Part shown: positions 1 to 5,172 of the stretch, one piece after another
Numbering within the stretch: position 1 is the stretch's first letter
Layout: each line of letters starts with the position of its first letter
Assembly (NCBI GenBank): GCA_028803175.1
Contig: JARBCG010000152.1
Location: 1-5,172, forward strand
Reading direction: 5' to 3'
Length of the DNA stretch: 5,172 nucleotides
Source of the DNA: Wolbachia sp.
Lineage (GTDB): Bacteria > Pseudomonadota > Alphaproteobacteria > Rickettsiales > Anaplasmataceae
Notes under the pieces: model-generated
Told to the model about the DNA's origin: nothing
What the model saw: only the letters and a program-made list of their open reading frames with translations
The model's database searches: none
Program-made: the position numbers and the translations under genes

Positions 1-117
1 TACTTAGTACAGAACACTAAATAGTACTTTAAATTAAACGTACTGTGAGAGCTATGTTTGTAATCCATACTAAACCATACTAAAGTATATTATAGTTGAT
101 ACAGTGGAATGATTTTT
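1..117. other. A+T-rich non-coding stretch
   Basis: I see no convincing reading frame or RNA gene here. The only local structure is a perfect tandem duplication of the 10-mer CCATACTAAA at 65-84. In addition, ATACTAAAGT (77-86) is matched in inverted orientation by ACTTTAGTAT (165-174), which straddles the outer end of the palindromic repeat at 118-171. Both may be chance in such biased sequence. Confidence 0.5.
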
Positions 118-171
118 ATGTAGTGAGGTGGGTAGGGGGTTAACACCCTTGCCTTAAGACGAACACTTTAG
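118..171 (-). repeat. Palindromic repeat, left copy (54 bp)
   Basis: This 54-bp block is the reverse complement of 3008-3058, with 3 extra bases in the G run (AGGGGG where the other copy has GGG) and a few substitutions. Shared landmarks, read on the plus strand here, are ATGTAGTGAGG at the outer end, GGGTTAACACCC in the middle, and GCCTTAAG followed by CGAACACTTTAG at the inner end. Similarity stops abruptly at both ends, so it is a discrete element rather than part of a longer duplication. The internal pairing is less perfect than in the right copy, suggesting an older or more degraded copy. It supplies the last codons and stop of the minus-strand ORF at 154-411. The minus strand is assigned so that both copies read CTAAAGTGTTCG first. 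It may belong to the rickettsial palindromic element type, but I cannot assign a named family. Confidence 0.85.
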
Positions 172-411
172 TATACTTCTAAATGAACCTGAATCATTTA
201 GACTATATTTGCTGTTAGTGTTTGTATTACTATCGATACTCAAATTAGCAACAGAATCATGTGAGCAAACCATTCTTTTTGGCGGAGTTTCTTTTATAGT
301 TACATTTATGGGAGAAACTTTTTTTTCTTGTATTGAAGTAGATTTTTTCGCCTTGTTGTTTATATCCTTGTCTATTTTCTTGTTGCAAAACTGATTCTTA
401 ATAAGAATCAT
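154..411 (-). CDS. Hypothetical protein, 85 aa, 3' end inside repeat
   Basis: I do not recognise this protein. The ATG at 411 opens an 85-residue frame rich in Lys, Ser, Asn and Thr, with no signal peptide, membrane segment or motif that I can see. It overlaps the last 14 bases of the upstream 137-residue ORF in another frame. The only Shine-Dalgarno-like run is AAAGGG about 14 bases upstream of the ATG, rather far. Its last residues (LKCSS and stop) are read from the palindromic repeat at 118-171, so the natural C-terminus has probably been replaced. It could be the 3' half of the upstream gene shifted out of frame, a translationally coupled second cistron, or simply an open frame in low-complexity sequence. 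The plus-strand frame over 209-394 is judged a shadow. Confidence 0.35.
   Translation of the reverse strand: MILIKNQFCNKKIDKDINNKAKKSTSIQEKKVSPINVTIKETPPKRMVCSHDSVANLSIDSNTNTNSKYSLNDSGSFRSILKCSS
393..409. repeat. Perfect 17-bp palindrome at ORF junction
   Basis: GATTCTTA and TAAGAATC form 8-bp arms around a single central A. The palindrome covers the stop codon of the 137-residue ORF and the first codons of the overlapping 85-residue ORF, both on the minus strand. It is too A+T-rich and lacks the U-tract expected of an intrinsic terminator. It could be a small protein-binding site or chance. Confidence 0.4.
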
Positions 412-811
412 CTATGAAAACTGCACCCTTTAAACGCGCAATATTAATGCCATCTTGACTTATCATGGCGTCTTCTTCTTCACCTTTGATTATACAAGCT
501 TCACCATAATTCGACTTACTACTAGAGCTAATAATTTTTTTTTCTTGCAGTTTTTTAATTAAATTTCTTTTAGTTACGTTAGCGTTAGTCTTATCTTGTA
601 ATTTTTTTTTCTTGAAGAGTTTTCTACGTTTTTCATATAACTTATACGACTCAGCAAACTCTTCATCTGCATGAAAACTTGTGCCACCTGGGTTGCAAGG
701 AGGTATATATTTCTTACTCAGTTTTACTTTAGCTTTAGCATTATGTGCAACAAAAAAACAAGAAACTAAAAACATTAGTGTAAACAAAATCTTAGAAAAA
801 ACTCTAAACAT
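398..811 (-). CDS. Hypothetical secreted Lys-rich protein, 137 aa
   Basis: I do not recognise the family. The N-terminus is a clear Sec-type signal peptide: MFRVFSK, a hydrophobic core over residues 8-22, and an AKA site at 25-27 giving a mature chain from about residue 28. An LVSC at 15-18 resembles a lipobox, but the hydrophobic FFVA that follows argues for ordinary signal peptidase I cleavage. Residues 36-50 include IPPCNPGGTSFHADE. Residues 58-93 are strongly basic and probably helical (KRRKLFKKKK, then KRNLIKKLQEKK). Residues 103-135 are more mixed and contain the second mature cysteine (C106). The protein should be exported to the periplasm or beyond. The ATG at 811 has no obvious Shine-Dalgarno sequence, which is common in this type of genome. 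It may be full length, or truncated by a frameshift with the next ORF as its lost C-terminal part. Confidence 0.55.
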   Translation of the reverse strand: MFRVFSKILFTLMFLVSCFFVAHNAKAKVKLSKKYIPPCNPGGTSFHADEEFAESYKLYEKRRKLFKKKKLQDKTNANVTKRNLIKKLQEKKIISSSSKSNYGEACIIKGEEEDAMISQDGINIARLKGAVFIDDSY

Positions 812-930
812 ATTGCACTATACAAAGTTATACTCAAAAATAGCAGCTAACAAACTTTAAGTAAACCGGAATTTTACTAACTTTATTTTGCAATGTATGA
901 TGTAAGCTTTCTAAATAAACTTAAAACACA

Positions 931-1780
931 ATGATAAAATTTGTTTCTACTATTTTATTTTTATTAGCTTGCTAGTTATCTGCCCAGTAAGTTGCTCAAT
1001 ATGACAGTATTGAATTATTTAAAGATATAGTTAAAAAAATACCAAAAGAATACGCATGGCCTATTAGTCAGAAAACTCTTGTTGAATTTGCAATAGCAAA
1101 CATATTAGACAAACTAAATTCTGAGTAGTTGCTACAATTAGACCTATTACTAATTCTGATGGAGTGGATAGTGTTGAATATTTTGAGGAAGTGTTAGCAT
1201 AAATAGAAAATGAACTTTACTCTTATTATCTTGATAGTGAAAAATTCAAGAAAATGGAACTTCATACACTAGAATTAAACACCGTTTCGACTAATGTAAT
1301 AGACGATATAGTTCACATTGAAATCTATGAATTTAATGAAAGAACTTATAGTAACTTCAGAAAACATTGGATCAATGCTAAAAGAAAATAAAATAATAAC
1401 GCAATGATTAGATTTGAGTAATAATCATGGCGAGTTATTTTCTCAAGCAATATCAGTATGTGATAGTTTTCTTGATGATGGTAAAATAGTGGCAGAGGAG
1501 TAGGAAACAAAAAACACTGTAATGAAAACAAAGTAGATATGTTTTCTGGCTTGCCTGTGATAGTATTAATTAATGAAAAATCTACATCTGAAATAGTTGC
1601 TGCTGTCTTATAAAACAATAGACGTGCTAAAGTAGCGTGATCAGTATCACAAATAGACTATATTACTCTTCATCAGATAGTCTTATAATGAGTGTAGAGC
1701 CTGACATGGTAGTGATAAATCAAAATGATAGAAAGTATCATCAGCTTGTCAAAGGGATTGAGATTTTAAACTCGATGTAA
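931..1780 (+). pseudogene. ctpA: Decayed carboxy-terminal processing protease (S41, CtpA-like)
   Basis: No single frame is open, but fragments in different frames follow the order of an S41 C-terminal processing peptidase, a periplasmic serine protease that trims protein C-termini. From the ATG at 931 a signal-peptide-like start (MIKFVSTILFLLAC) meets stops at 973, 988 and 1126. Another frame from about 1152 to 1391 contains a stretch ending IVHIEIYEFNERTYSNF, matching the family's strand plus FNERTY region. Then come NNHGELFSQAISVCDSFLDD (about 1420-1480), like the NNPGGLLDQAI...LFLD segment, and SGLPVIVLINEKSTSEIVAA (about 1545-1605), the block that carries the catalytic serine. Here the usual SASASE is reduced to STSE, so the active site is also damaged. 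A tail ending VKGIEILNSM stops at 1780. The PDZ-domain part is largely missing or unrecognisable. Many independent stops and shifts indicate an old pseudogene rather than sequencing error. Confidence 0.8.
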
Positions 1781-1853
1781 GTTAAGGTAAGTTTTTGTTG
1801 ATTAATATGTGATATTTAAAGTAAAATACACACCTGTGGTTAAGCAAACGATA

Positions 1854-2426
1854 ATGGGTAAAAAGTTAACTAAGAATAAAAAAGTACTGGTTACTGAAAA
1901 TGTGGCCGAAGATAAGAGCAAGAGAGATTTTATAACCTTAACTACGTGTGCTATGGCAGGTATTGGGTGTGCAAGTGCACTGTGGCCGCTAGTTAATTCT
2001 ATGAATCCTTCTGCTGAAATTTTAGCAATGTCAACAGTAGAAGTGAATTTATCTGGTATCCAGGAAGGGCATGGAGTAAAAGTAAAATGGCAAGGTAAGC
2101 CAGTATTTATTCGCAGACGTACTAAACAAGAAATTGAAGCTGCAAGAGCTGTTGATGTAAAAATTTTGAGAGATCCTCAATTAGATGAACAAAGAGTGTG
2201 TACAGGAAAAGATGAGTGGTTAATTATGCTTGGAATATGCACTCATCTAGGGTGTGTGCCAATTGATCACGCAACAGAATATGGTAATGGCTGGTTCTGC
2301 CCTTGTCATGGCTCATATTATGACACATCAGGTCGAGTTATTGGTGGACCTGCACCAAAAAATATGGTTGTACCTGATTATTTTTTTCCAAGTGATAATG
2401 TTGTGGTAATTGGTAAAAAGGCTTAA
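1854..2426 (+). CDS. petA: Ubiquinol-cytochrome c reductase Rieske iron-sulfur subunit
   Basis: PetA carries the [2Fe-2S] cluster of the cytochrome bc1 complex and passes electrons from ubiquinol to cytochrome c1 at the periplasmic face of the inner membrane. From the ATG at 1854 the protein has 190 residues. Both Rieske boxes are intact: CTHLGC at residues 129-134 and CPCHGS at 149-154, giving ligands C129, H131, C149 and H152, with disulfide cysteines C134 and C151. The flexible loop motif GGPAP follows at 164-168. One N-terminal membrane segment lies near residues 26-46, after the signal-anchor sequence SKRDFI. That site has Lys-Arg where the twin-arginine export motif normally has Arg-Arg. 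The frame is also open from a GTG at 1809 (205 residues). I prefer ATG 1854 because the family starts a short way before the membrane segment; neither start has a clear Shine-Dalgarno. petB and petC, which usually follow, are absent downstream, where IS debris begins. Confidence 0.95.
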   Translation: MGKKLTKNKKVLVTENVAEDKSKRDFITLTTCAMAGIGCASALWPLVNSMNPSAEILAMSTVEVNLSGIQEGHGVKVKWQGKPVFIRRRTKQEIEAARAVDVKILRDPQLDEQRVCTGKDEWLIMLGICTHLGCVPIDHATEYGNGWFCPCHGSYYDTSGRVIGGPAPKNMVVPDYFFPSDNVVVIGKKA

Positions 2427-2539
2427 ATAGACCTTTCACAAGACCGTGTTATTCTATCATAAAATCATGTCATGCTATGGCTTATCTCAAGCTATGAGCG
2501 TGCGATGTGGGAAGCTGCTCAACATAACTGAATCTAATA
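2427..2539. other. Intergenic stretch after petA
   Basis: No petB start, no strong terminator hairpin and no other gene is visible. CTCA and TGAG around AGCTA (2487-2499) could form only a short stem without a T-tract. The sequence may be further remnant of the IS element or of displaced petA-downstream DNA. Confidence 0.4.
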
Positions 2540-2593
2540 AAACAAGCTAAAGATGCAAAAATTTTAAAGCTTTTTATCTATTTTACCTAAAAT

Positions 2594-2610
2594 CTCTGTA
2601 TGGATCAGAG
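2594..2610. repeat. Short inverted repeat within IS remnant
   Basis: CTCTG (2594-2598) and CAGAG (2606-2610) pair across a 7-base loop. The stem is short and followed only by TTT, so terminator function is doubtful. I record it as the only strong short hairpin between petA and the transposase core. Confidence 0.25.
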
Positions 2611-3007
2611 TTTCCTAAATTACATTAGTAGGATAGATTAATCGTTCTAAAACAGAGTTTTATGGTATTTGGTGCTACTATTACATTGGTTCTGCGAGCA
2701 AGAAAAAATGAAAGGCTGGTTCTTTGGTTTTAAGCTGCATATAGTCATTAACGAGATGTGATAAATTCAAAATGTTGTACTGAAAACAGAGACTTATGGC
2801 AAAGAGGCTTACCTGCCTGTTATTTGGAGATAAGGGATACATGAAAATGGAGCTTTTTCAAGAGCTTTTTGACCACAGTTTGAAACTTGTAACTAATATA
2901 AAAAAGGGAATGAAAAATGCGTTAATGCCATTTAATGAGAAGATTTTACTCAGAAAACGATCTATTATTGAGATAGTTTTTGATTATTTAAAAAAACAGA
3001 ATTTCCT

Positions 3008-3058
3008 CTAAAGTGTTCGCCTTAAGGCGAGGGTGTTAACCCACCCGCCTCACTACAT
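3008..3058 (+). repeat. Palindromic repeat, right copy (51 bp)
   Basis: This is the inverted partner of the copy at 118-171. It starts CTAAAGTGTTCG and ends CACTACAT. It contains the perfect palindrome TCGCCTTAAGGCGA (3018-3031). An alternative longer hairpin pairs CGCCT (3046-3050) with AGGCG (3025-3029), extended inward by GGGTG (3032-3036) with CACCC (3042-3046), around the TTAACC loop. It is much richer in G+C than its surroundings. It lies inside the IS982-family transposase. Because it is exactly 17 codons long, the transposase frame before it (LKKQNF) and after it (IEHSKCQ) stays in register, with a TAA at 3009-3011 as the only stop that the repeat brings in. That is typical of elements tolerated inside coding sequences. 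It is followed by no T-tract, so I do not call it a terminator. Confidence 0.85.
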
Positions 3059-3275
3059 TGTGAAGTTAACAATAGAACACAGCAAATGCCAAAGATATTT
3101 TTTCTTTCGTACAATCAAGTCAGCTTTTTATGGAAACTTTATTAGTTACAAAAACAACAATTTCAAGGTATGGGTCTAAAATTATGCATAAACTACTTTT
3201 AACATCTATGGTTGATATAAGTATTAATATAGTCTAATATTTGAAATATAAGTTTGATACGATTACAAATGAGAC

Positions 3276-4631
3276 TTATTTTATCATCTTTATTAGTAAA
3301 TTTATTTCATCAGCAAATTTTGAGTCAGTTTGTATAAAGTTTTCTATTTGCTTTACTGCGTGTATGACAGTAGCATGATCTCTACCACCAAAGCTTCTAC
3401 CAATATCAGGAAGACTTTTTTGTGTATATTTTTTAGCAAAATACATAGCGATTTGTCTTGGCCTTGCAAGACTACGGAGCCTGCTATTTGAGTGCATGTC
3501 TGCAACTTTTATATTAAAGAATTCAGCTACTTTTTTTTGTATATCTTCTATCGAAGTTGACTTATGGTTTGATCTAAGAAGGTCTATTAAGGTTTCGTTA
3601 GCTAATTCTATTGTAATACTTCTACCGATCAATGACGCGTGAGCTACAACCTTATTTAAAGCTCCTTCTAATTCTCTTATATTGGATTTTATATTCTTTG
3701 CTAAAAAGTCTAATACGTTGTTAGGAACATATATATTCATTTTTTCTACTTTAGACTGTAGTATCCCAAGTCTTAATTCAAAAGTTGTTTCGTTGATATC
3801 TGCTACTAATCCCCAACCAAGGCGGGACTTTATTCTTTCTTCTACTCCATCAAGGTCACTAGGTGACCTGTCAGCTGATATAACTAGCTGTTTATTTTGA
3901 TCTATTAATGCATTAAAAGTATGAAAAAACTCTTCCTGTGTACTGTCTTTACCACTGATAAACTGCACATCATCCACCATTAGTACATCTACTGATCTAA
4001 ATTGTTCCTTAAATGACATAATATCTTTGCTTCGTAATGCTGTAATATATTGATACATAAATTTTTCCGCTGATAAATATACCACTTTTCTTTTTGTTGA
4101 TGCGGAATTAACTATGTACCAAGCTATAGCGTGCATCAGATGTGTTTTGCCTAGCCCTACTCCTCCATACAAGAATAAAGGGTTACTACCTAGTATCGGA
4201 TTTATAGATTCGGCTACACGTCTTGCTGCTGCAAAGCCTAACTCATTTGACTTTCCAACAACAAAATTATCAAAGGTAAATCTTGGGTCCAATGGTGAAC
4301 CTAAGTGGCAGAAAATTTCTTCTTTATTGTTTTTTATTGTCTGAGGACCCAAAAAATTTTCCTCAACTACTTGAATGTCTACAGCATGTACGCTATCATC
4401 CTCACTTTGCCATAATGACAATATTTTTTCCATATAATGAACTACAATCCACTCTTTTATGAATCTCGTTGATACAGATAGTAGAATTTCTCCATTTTTA
4501 CTGCTAACAAATTTAAGTGAACTTAGCCAGCTGTTATATGTAGCTTCACCATAAAGATTATAAAGGTAATTCTGAATCTTTTCCCAAGTAATATTATGGT
4601 CAGTTACTGTAATAATTTGATCAAGAAACAT
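3276..4631 (-). CDS. dnaA: Chromosomal replication initiator protein DnaA
   Basis: DnaA binds DnaA boxes at the chromosomal origin, forms an ATP-dependent filament and melts the duplex to load the replicative helicase. From the ATG at 4631 it has 451 residues, normal for the family. Domain I occupies about residues 1-85 (WEKIQNYLYNLYGE, then WL), followed by a short linker. The AAA+ domain III begins near residue 115 with RFTFDNFVVGKSNE. It has Walker A GGVGLGKT (156-163), Walker B VLMVDD (216-221), sensor 1 in LVISADRSP (249-257), the arginine finger in KSRLGWGL (R270) and sensor 2 NIRELEGAL (317-325). Domain IV ends with RLRSLARPRQIAMYF (384-398) and the DnaA signature GGRDHATVIHA (415-425). 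All key residues are present, so it should be functional. The frame also opens upstream at TTG 4673 and ATG 4661. ATG 4631 is chosen because it has AAGG 8 bases upstream and because the recalled rickettsial DnaA starts at the corresponding place. It converges with the IS remnant. Confidence 0.97.
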   Translation of the reverse strand: MFLDQIITVTDHNITWEKIQNYLYNLYGEATYNSWLSSLKFVSSKNGEILLSVSTRFIKEWIVVHYMEKILSLWQSEDDSVHAVDIQVVEENFLGPQTIKNNKEEIFCHLGSPLDPRFTFDNFVVGKSNELGFAAARRVAESINPILGSNPLFLYGGVGLGKTHLMHAIAWYIVNSASTKRKVVYLSAEKFMYQYITALRSKDIMSFKEQFRSVDVLMVDDVQFISGKDSTQEEFFHTFNALIDQNKQLVISADRSPSDLDGVEERIKSRLGWGLVADINETTFELRLGILQSKVEKMNIYVPNNVLDFLAKNIKSNIRELEGALNKVVAHASLIGRSITIELANETLIDLLRSNHKSTSIEDIQKKVAEFFNIKVADMHSNSRLRSLARPRQIAMYFAKKYTQKSLPDIGRSFGGRDHATVIHAVKQIENFIQTDSKFADEINLLIKMIK

Positions 4632-4639
4632 ACCTGAAA

Positions 4640-4643
4640 CCTT
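4640..4643 (-). promoter_or_regulatory. Shine-Dalgarno for dnaA
   Basis: AAGG on the minus strand lies 8 bases before the ATG at 4631. No comparable sequence precedes the in-frame ATG at 4661 or TTG at 4673, so this site decides the start choice. A four-base match in A+T-rich DNA is modest evidence on its own. Confidence 0.5.
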
Positions 4644-4673
4644 AGGATTTATTAAATTCATATACCACACCAA

Positions 4674-4776
4674 GAAAAAACAACAAGTTAGAAAAACGCT
4701 AGATAATCAATGGATTACCTCAATAGAAAACTACTGCTACTTAACATATATTTAAGATAATTATGATGGTTTCTTG
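4674..4776. other. dnaA upstream region
   Basis: This non-coding stretch should contain the dnaA promoter, read leftward. It is too A+T-rich to single out -35 and -10 boxes. No full DnaA box (TTATNCACA) is present here. Upstream of it, TTATAAACA at 4839-4847 has one mismatch to the consensus, which is weak evidence for autoregulation or an origin. Confidence 0.4.
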
Positions 4777-4860
4777 ATGAGTTGTAAAGCGTATAAAAGC
4801 ATTTATGTTGATCATTTTGATTACAGTAAATGGGAAAGTTATAAACATCACTTGTATTAA
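4777..4860 (+). CDS. Possible small ORF or gene fragment, 27 aa
   Basis: An ATG at 4777 opens 27 codons reading MSCKAYKSIYVDHFDYSKW and on to a Tyr before TAA. The frame extends upstream without a stop to about 4756 (DNYDGFL before the Met). The composition, with Trp, Cys, His and several Tyr, looks more like a real protein remnant than random A+T-rich translation. I cannot assign a family and see no Shine-Dalgarno. It is divergent from dnaA. Most likely a leftover of a decayed gene, less likely a genuine small protein. Confidence 0.2.
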   Translation: MSCKAYKSIYVDHFDYSKWESYKHHLY

Positions 4861-4988
4861 GGATTATCAATACGTTGCTCGAGATAATAATATGTTTAGC
4901 ATAAATAAAATGTAAAATTCATTATTAAATAAAAGATTTTATGTAAATAATAAAATTATTGATCAGAAATAAAGCCATAAATTTGTTG

Positions 4989-5018
4989 TATAACGGCAAT
5001 ATTTTATTCGTCGTTATA
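4989..5018. repeat. Imperfect inverted repeat (hairpin)
   Basis: TATAACGGC (4989-4997) and GTCGTTATA (5010-5018) pair with one mismatch around a 12-base A+T-rich loop. There is no following T-tract on the plus strand. It could be an operator-like site for the adjacent fragment or chance. Confidence 0.3.
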
Positions 5019-5172
5019 ATTTTACTTCCACTAACGCCGACTATGGATTAGAAGAAAACAAAAAAGCCGAATTGTAAAAAAAACTGATGAAAAATGTGCA
5101 GACAAATTACTACCTAACAGCAAAAAACCTACAAGAATACTAGAAATTACTCATTCTGAAGCCATTACTATA
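4994..5172 (+). pseudogene. Frameshifted unidentified gene fragment, runs off window
   Basis: One plus-strand frame is open from 4994 to a stop at 5075 and reads RRYNFTSTNADYGLEENKKA near its end. Another frame is open from about 5034 to the window edge at 5172 and reads KKTDEKCADKLLPNSKKPTR, then ILEITHSEAITI. The two join across a run of eight A (5076-5083), the sort of site where a slip would break a gene. Both parts have protein-like composition, so together they look like one coding sequence broken by an indel. There is no good start codon: the first part follows a TAA at 4991. I do not recognise the family. It could equally be chance open frames. Confidence 0.3.

Larger units (their letters stand above)
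2540..3179 (+). pseudogene. IS982-family transposase remnant
   Basis: This is a degenerate DDE transposase of the IS982 family. Around 2600-2690 a weak match (SFLNYISR, then NRVLWYLVLLLHW) resembles the family's N-terminal half but has stops. At 2708-2758 one frame reads MKGWFFGFKLHIVINEM, the highly conserved GWFFGFKLH block, then stops at 2759. After a frame change, 2796-3011 is open for 71 codons and holds LLFGDKGY (catalytic Asp at codon 12), LKLVTNIKKGMKNALMPF and KILLRKRSIIE (catalytic Glu at codon 59), then FDYLKK. A palindromic repeat (3008-3058) then brings in a stop. Beyond it, in the same frame, IEHSKCQRYFFF resembles the family's C-terminal IEHSRHRS-type block, running to a stop at 3179. 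The first catalytic Asp region (FIDS in the family) is not recognisable. The element is inactive. I could not define terminal inverted repeats or target duplications. Confidence 0.75.

Noticed and set aside
209..394. Plus-strand ORF of 61 codons with a hydrophobic translation
   Set aside because: It lies opposite the minus-strand ORF at 154-411. Its Phe/Leu richness is what the reverse of Lys/Asn-rich coding gives.
1346..1618. Minus-strand ORF of 90 codons with membrane-like translation
   Set aside because: It is antisense to recognisable ctpA-like blocks (NNHGELFSQAI and LPVIVLINEKS), so it is a shadow.
1795..1822. Possible petA promoter, TTGTTG with TAAAGT at 16-bp spacing
   Set aside because: It matches the -10 consensus at only four of six bases, which is expected by chance at this base composition.
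3018..3058. Right repeat copy as an intrinsic terminator between the IS remnant and dnaA
   Set aside because: The hairpin is strong but no T-run follows in either direction, and the same sequence occurs at 118-171 as a discrete repeat.
3237..3249. ATATTTGAAATAT palindrome downstream of dnaA as a terminator
   Set aside because: The stem has no G-C pairs and no adequate T-tract follows on the minus strand.
3682..4344. Plus-strand ORFs at 3682-3900 and 4114-4344
   Set aside because: Both are antisense to the conserved AAA+ region of dnaA and have no features of their own.
4839..4872. DnaA-box-like TTATAAACA (4839-4847) and TTATCAATA (4864-4872)
   Set aside because: They have one and two mismatches to TTATNCACA in very A+T-rich DNA and form no cluster, so I do not call an origin.

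Overview
The window looks like a piece of chromosome from an obligate intracellular alphaproteobacterium of the order Rickettsiales. The genes are very A+T-rich, intergenic DNA is plentiful, pseudogenes are visibly decaying, and the DnaA protein closely resembles the rickettsial type. Gene decay, an IS remnant and small palindromic repeats make Orientia (or a close relative such as Occidentia or a Rickettsia-like endosymbiont) the best guess. This is inference from recalled sequences, not from a search.

Layout. Bases 1-117 hold no gene. Bases 118-171 are one copy of a palindromic repeat of about 50 bp. From 811 down to 154 on the minus strand lie two small overlapping hypothetical ORFs: a 137-residue Lys-rich protein with a signal peptide, then an 85-residue ORF whose end is supplied by the repeat. 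Bases 931-1780 (+) are a heavily broken ctpA-like carboxy-terminal processing protease (S41 family). Next is an intact petA (Rieske iron-sulfur subunit of the cytochrome bc1 complex, + strand, ending at 2426) with no petB or petC after it. Bases about 2540-3179 (+) are a degenerate IS982-family transposase. A second, inverted copy of the palindromic repeat (3008-3058) sits inside it. Bases 3276-4631 (-) are an intact dnaA. Bases 4632-5172 are mostly non-coding, with a 27-codon ORF and a frameshifted gene fragment that leaves the window.

Only two genes are clearly functional: petA (respiratory electron transfer) and dnaA (replication initiation). They are unrelated in role and face each other across IS debris. 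The neighbourhood therefore looks like a rearranged genome segment rather than an operon. I see no new defence or metabolic system. The most interesting signal is the palindromic repeat: its two copies are 54 and 51 bp (both multiples of three), lie in inverted orientation about 2.9 kb apart, and each abuts the 3' end of a reading frame. One copy interrupts the transposase frame without shifting it, which recalls the rickettsial palindromic elements.
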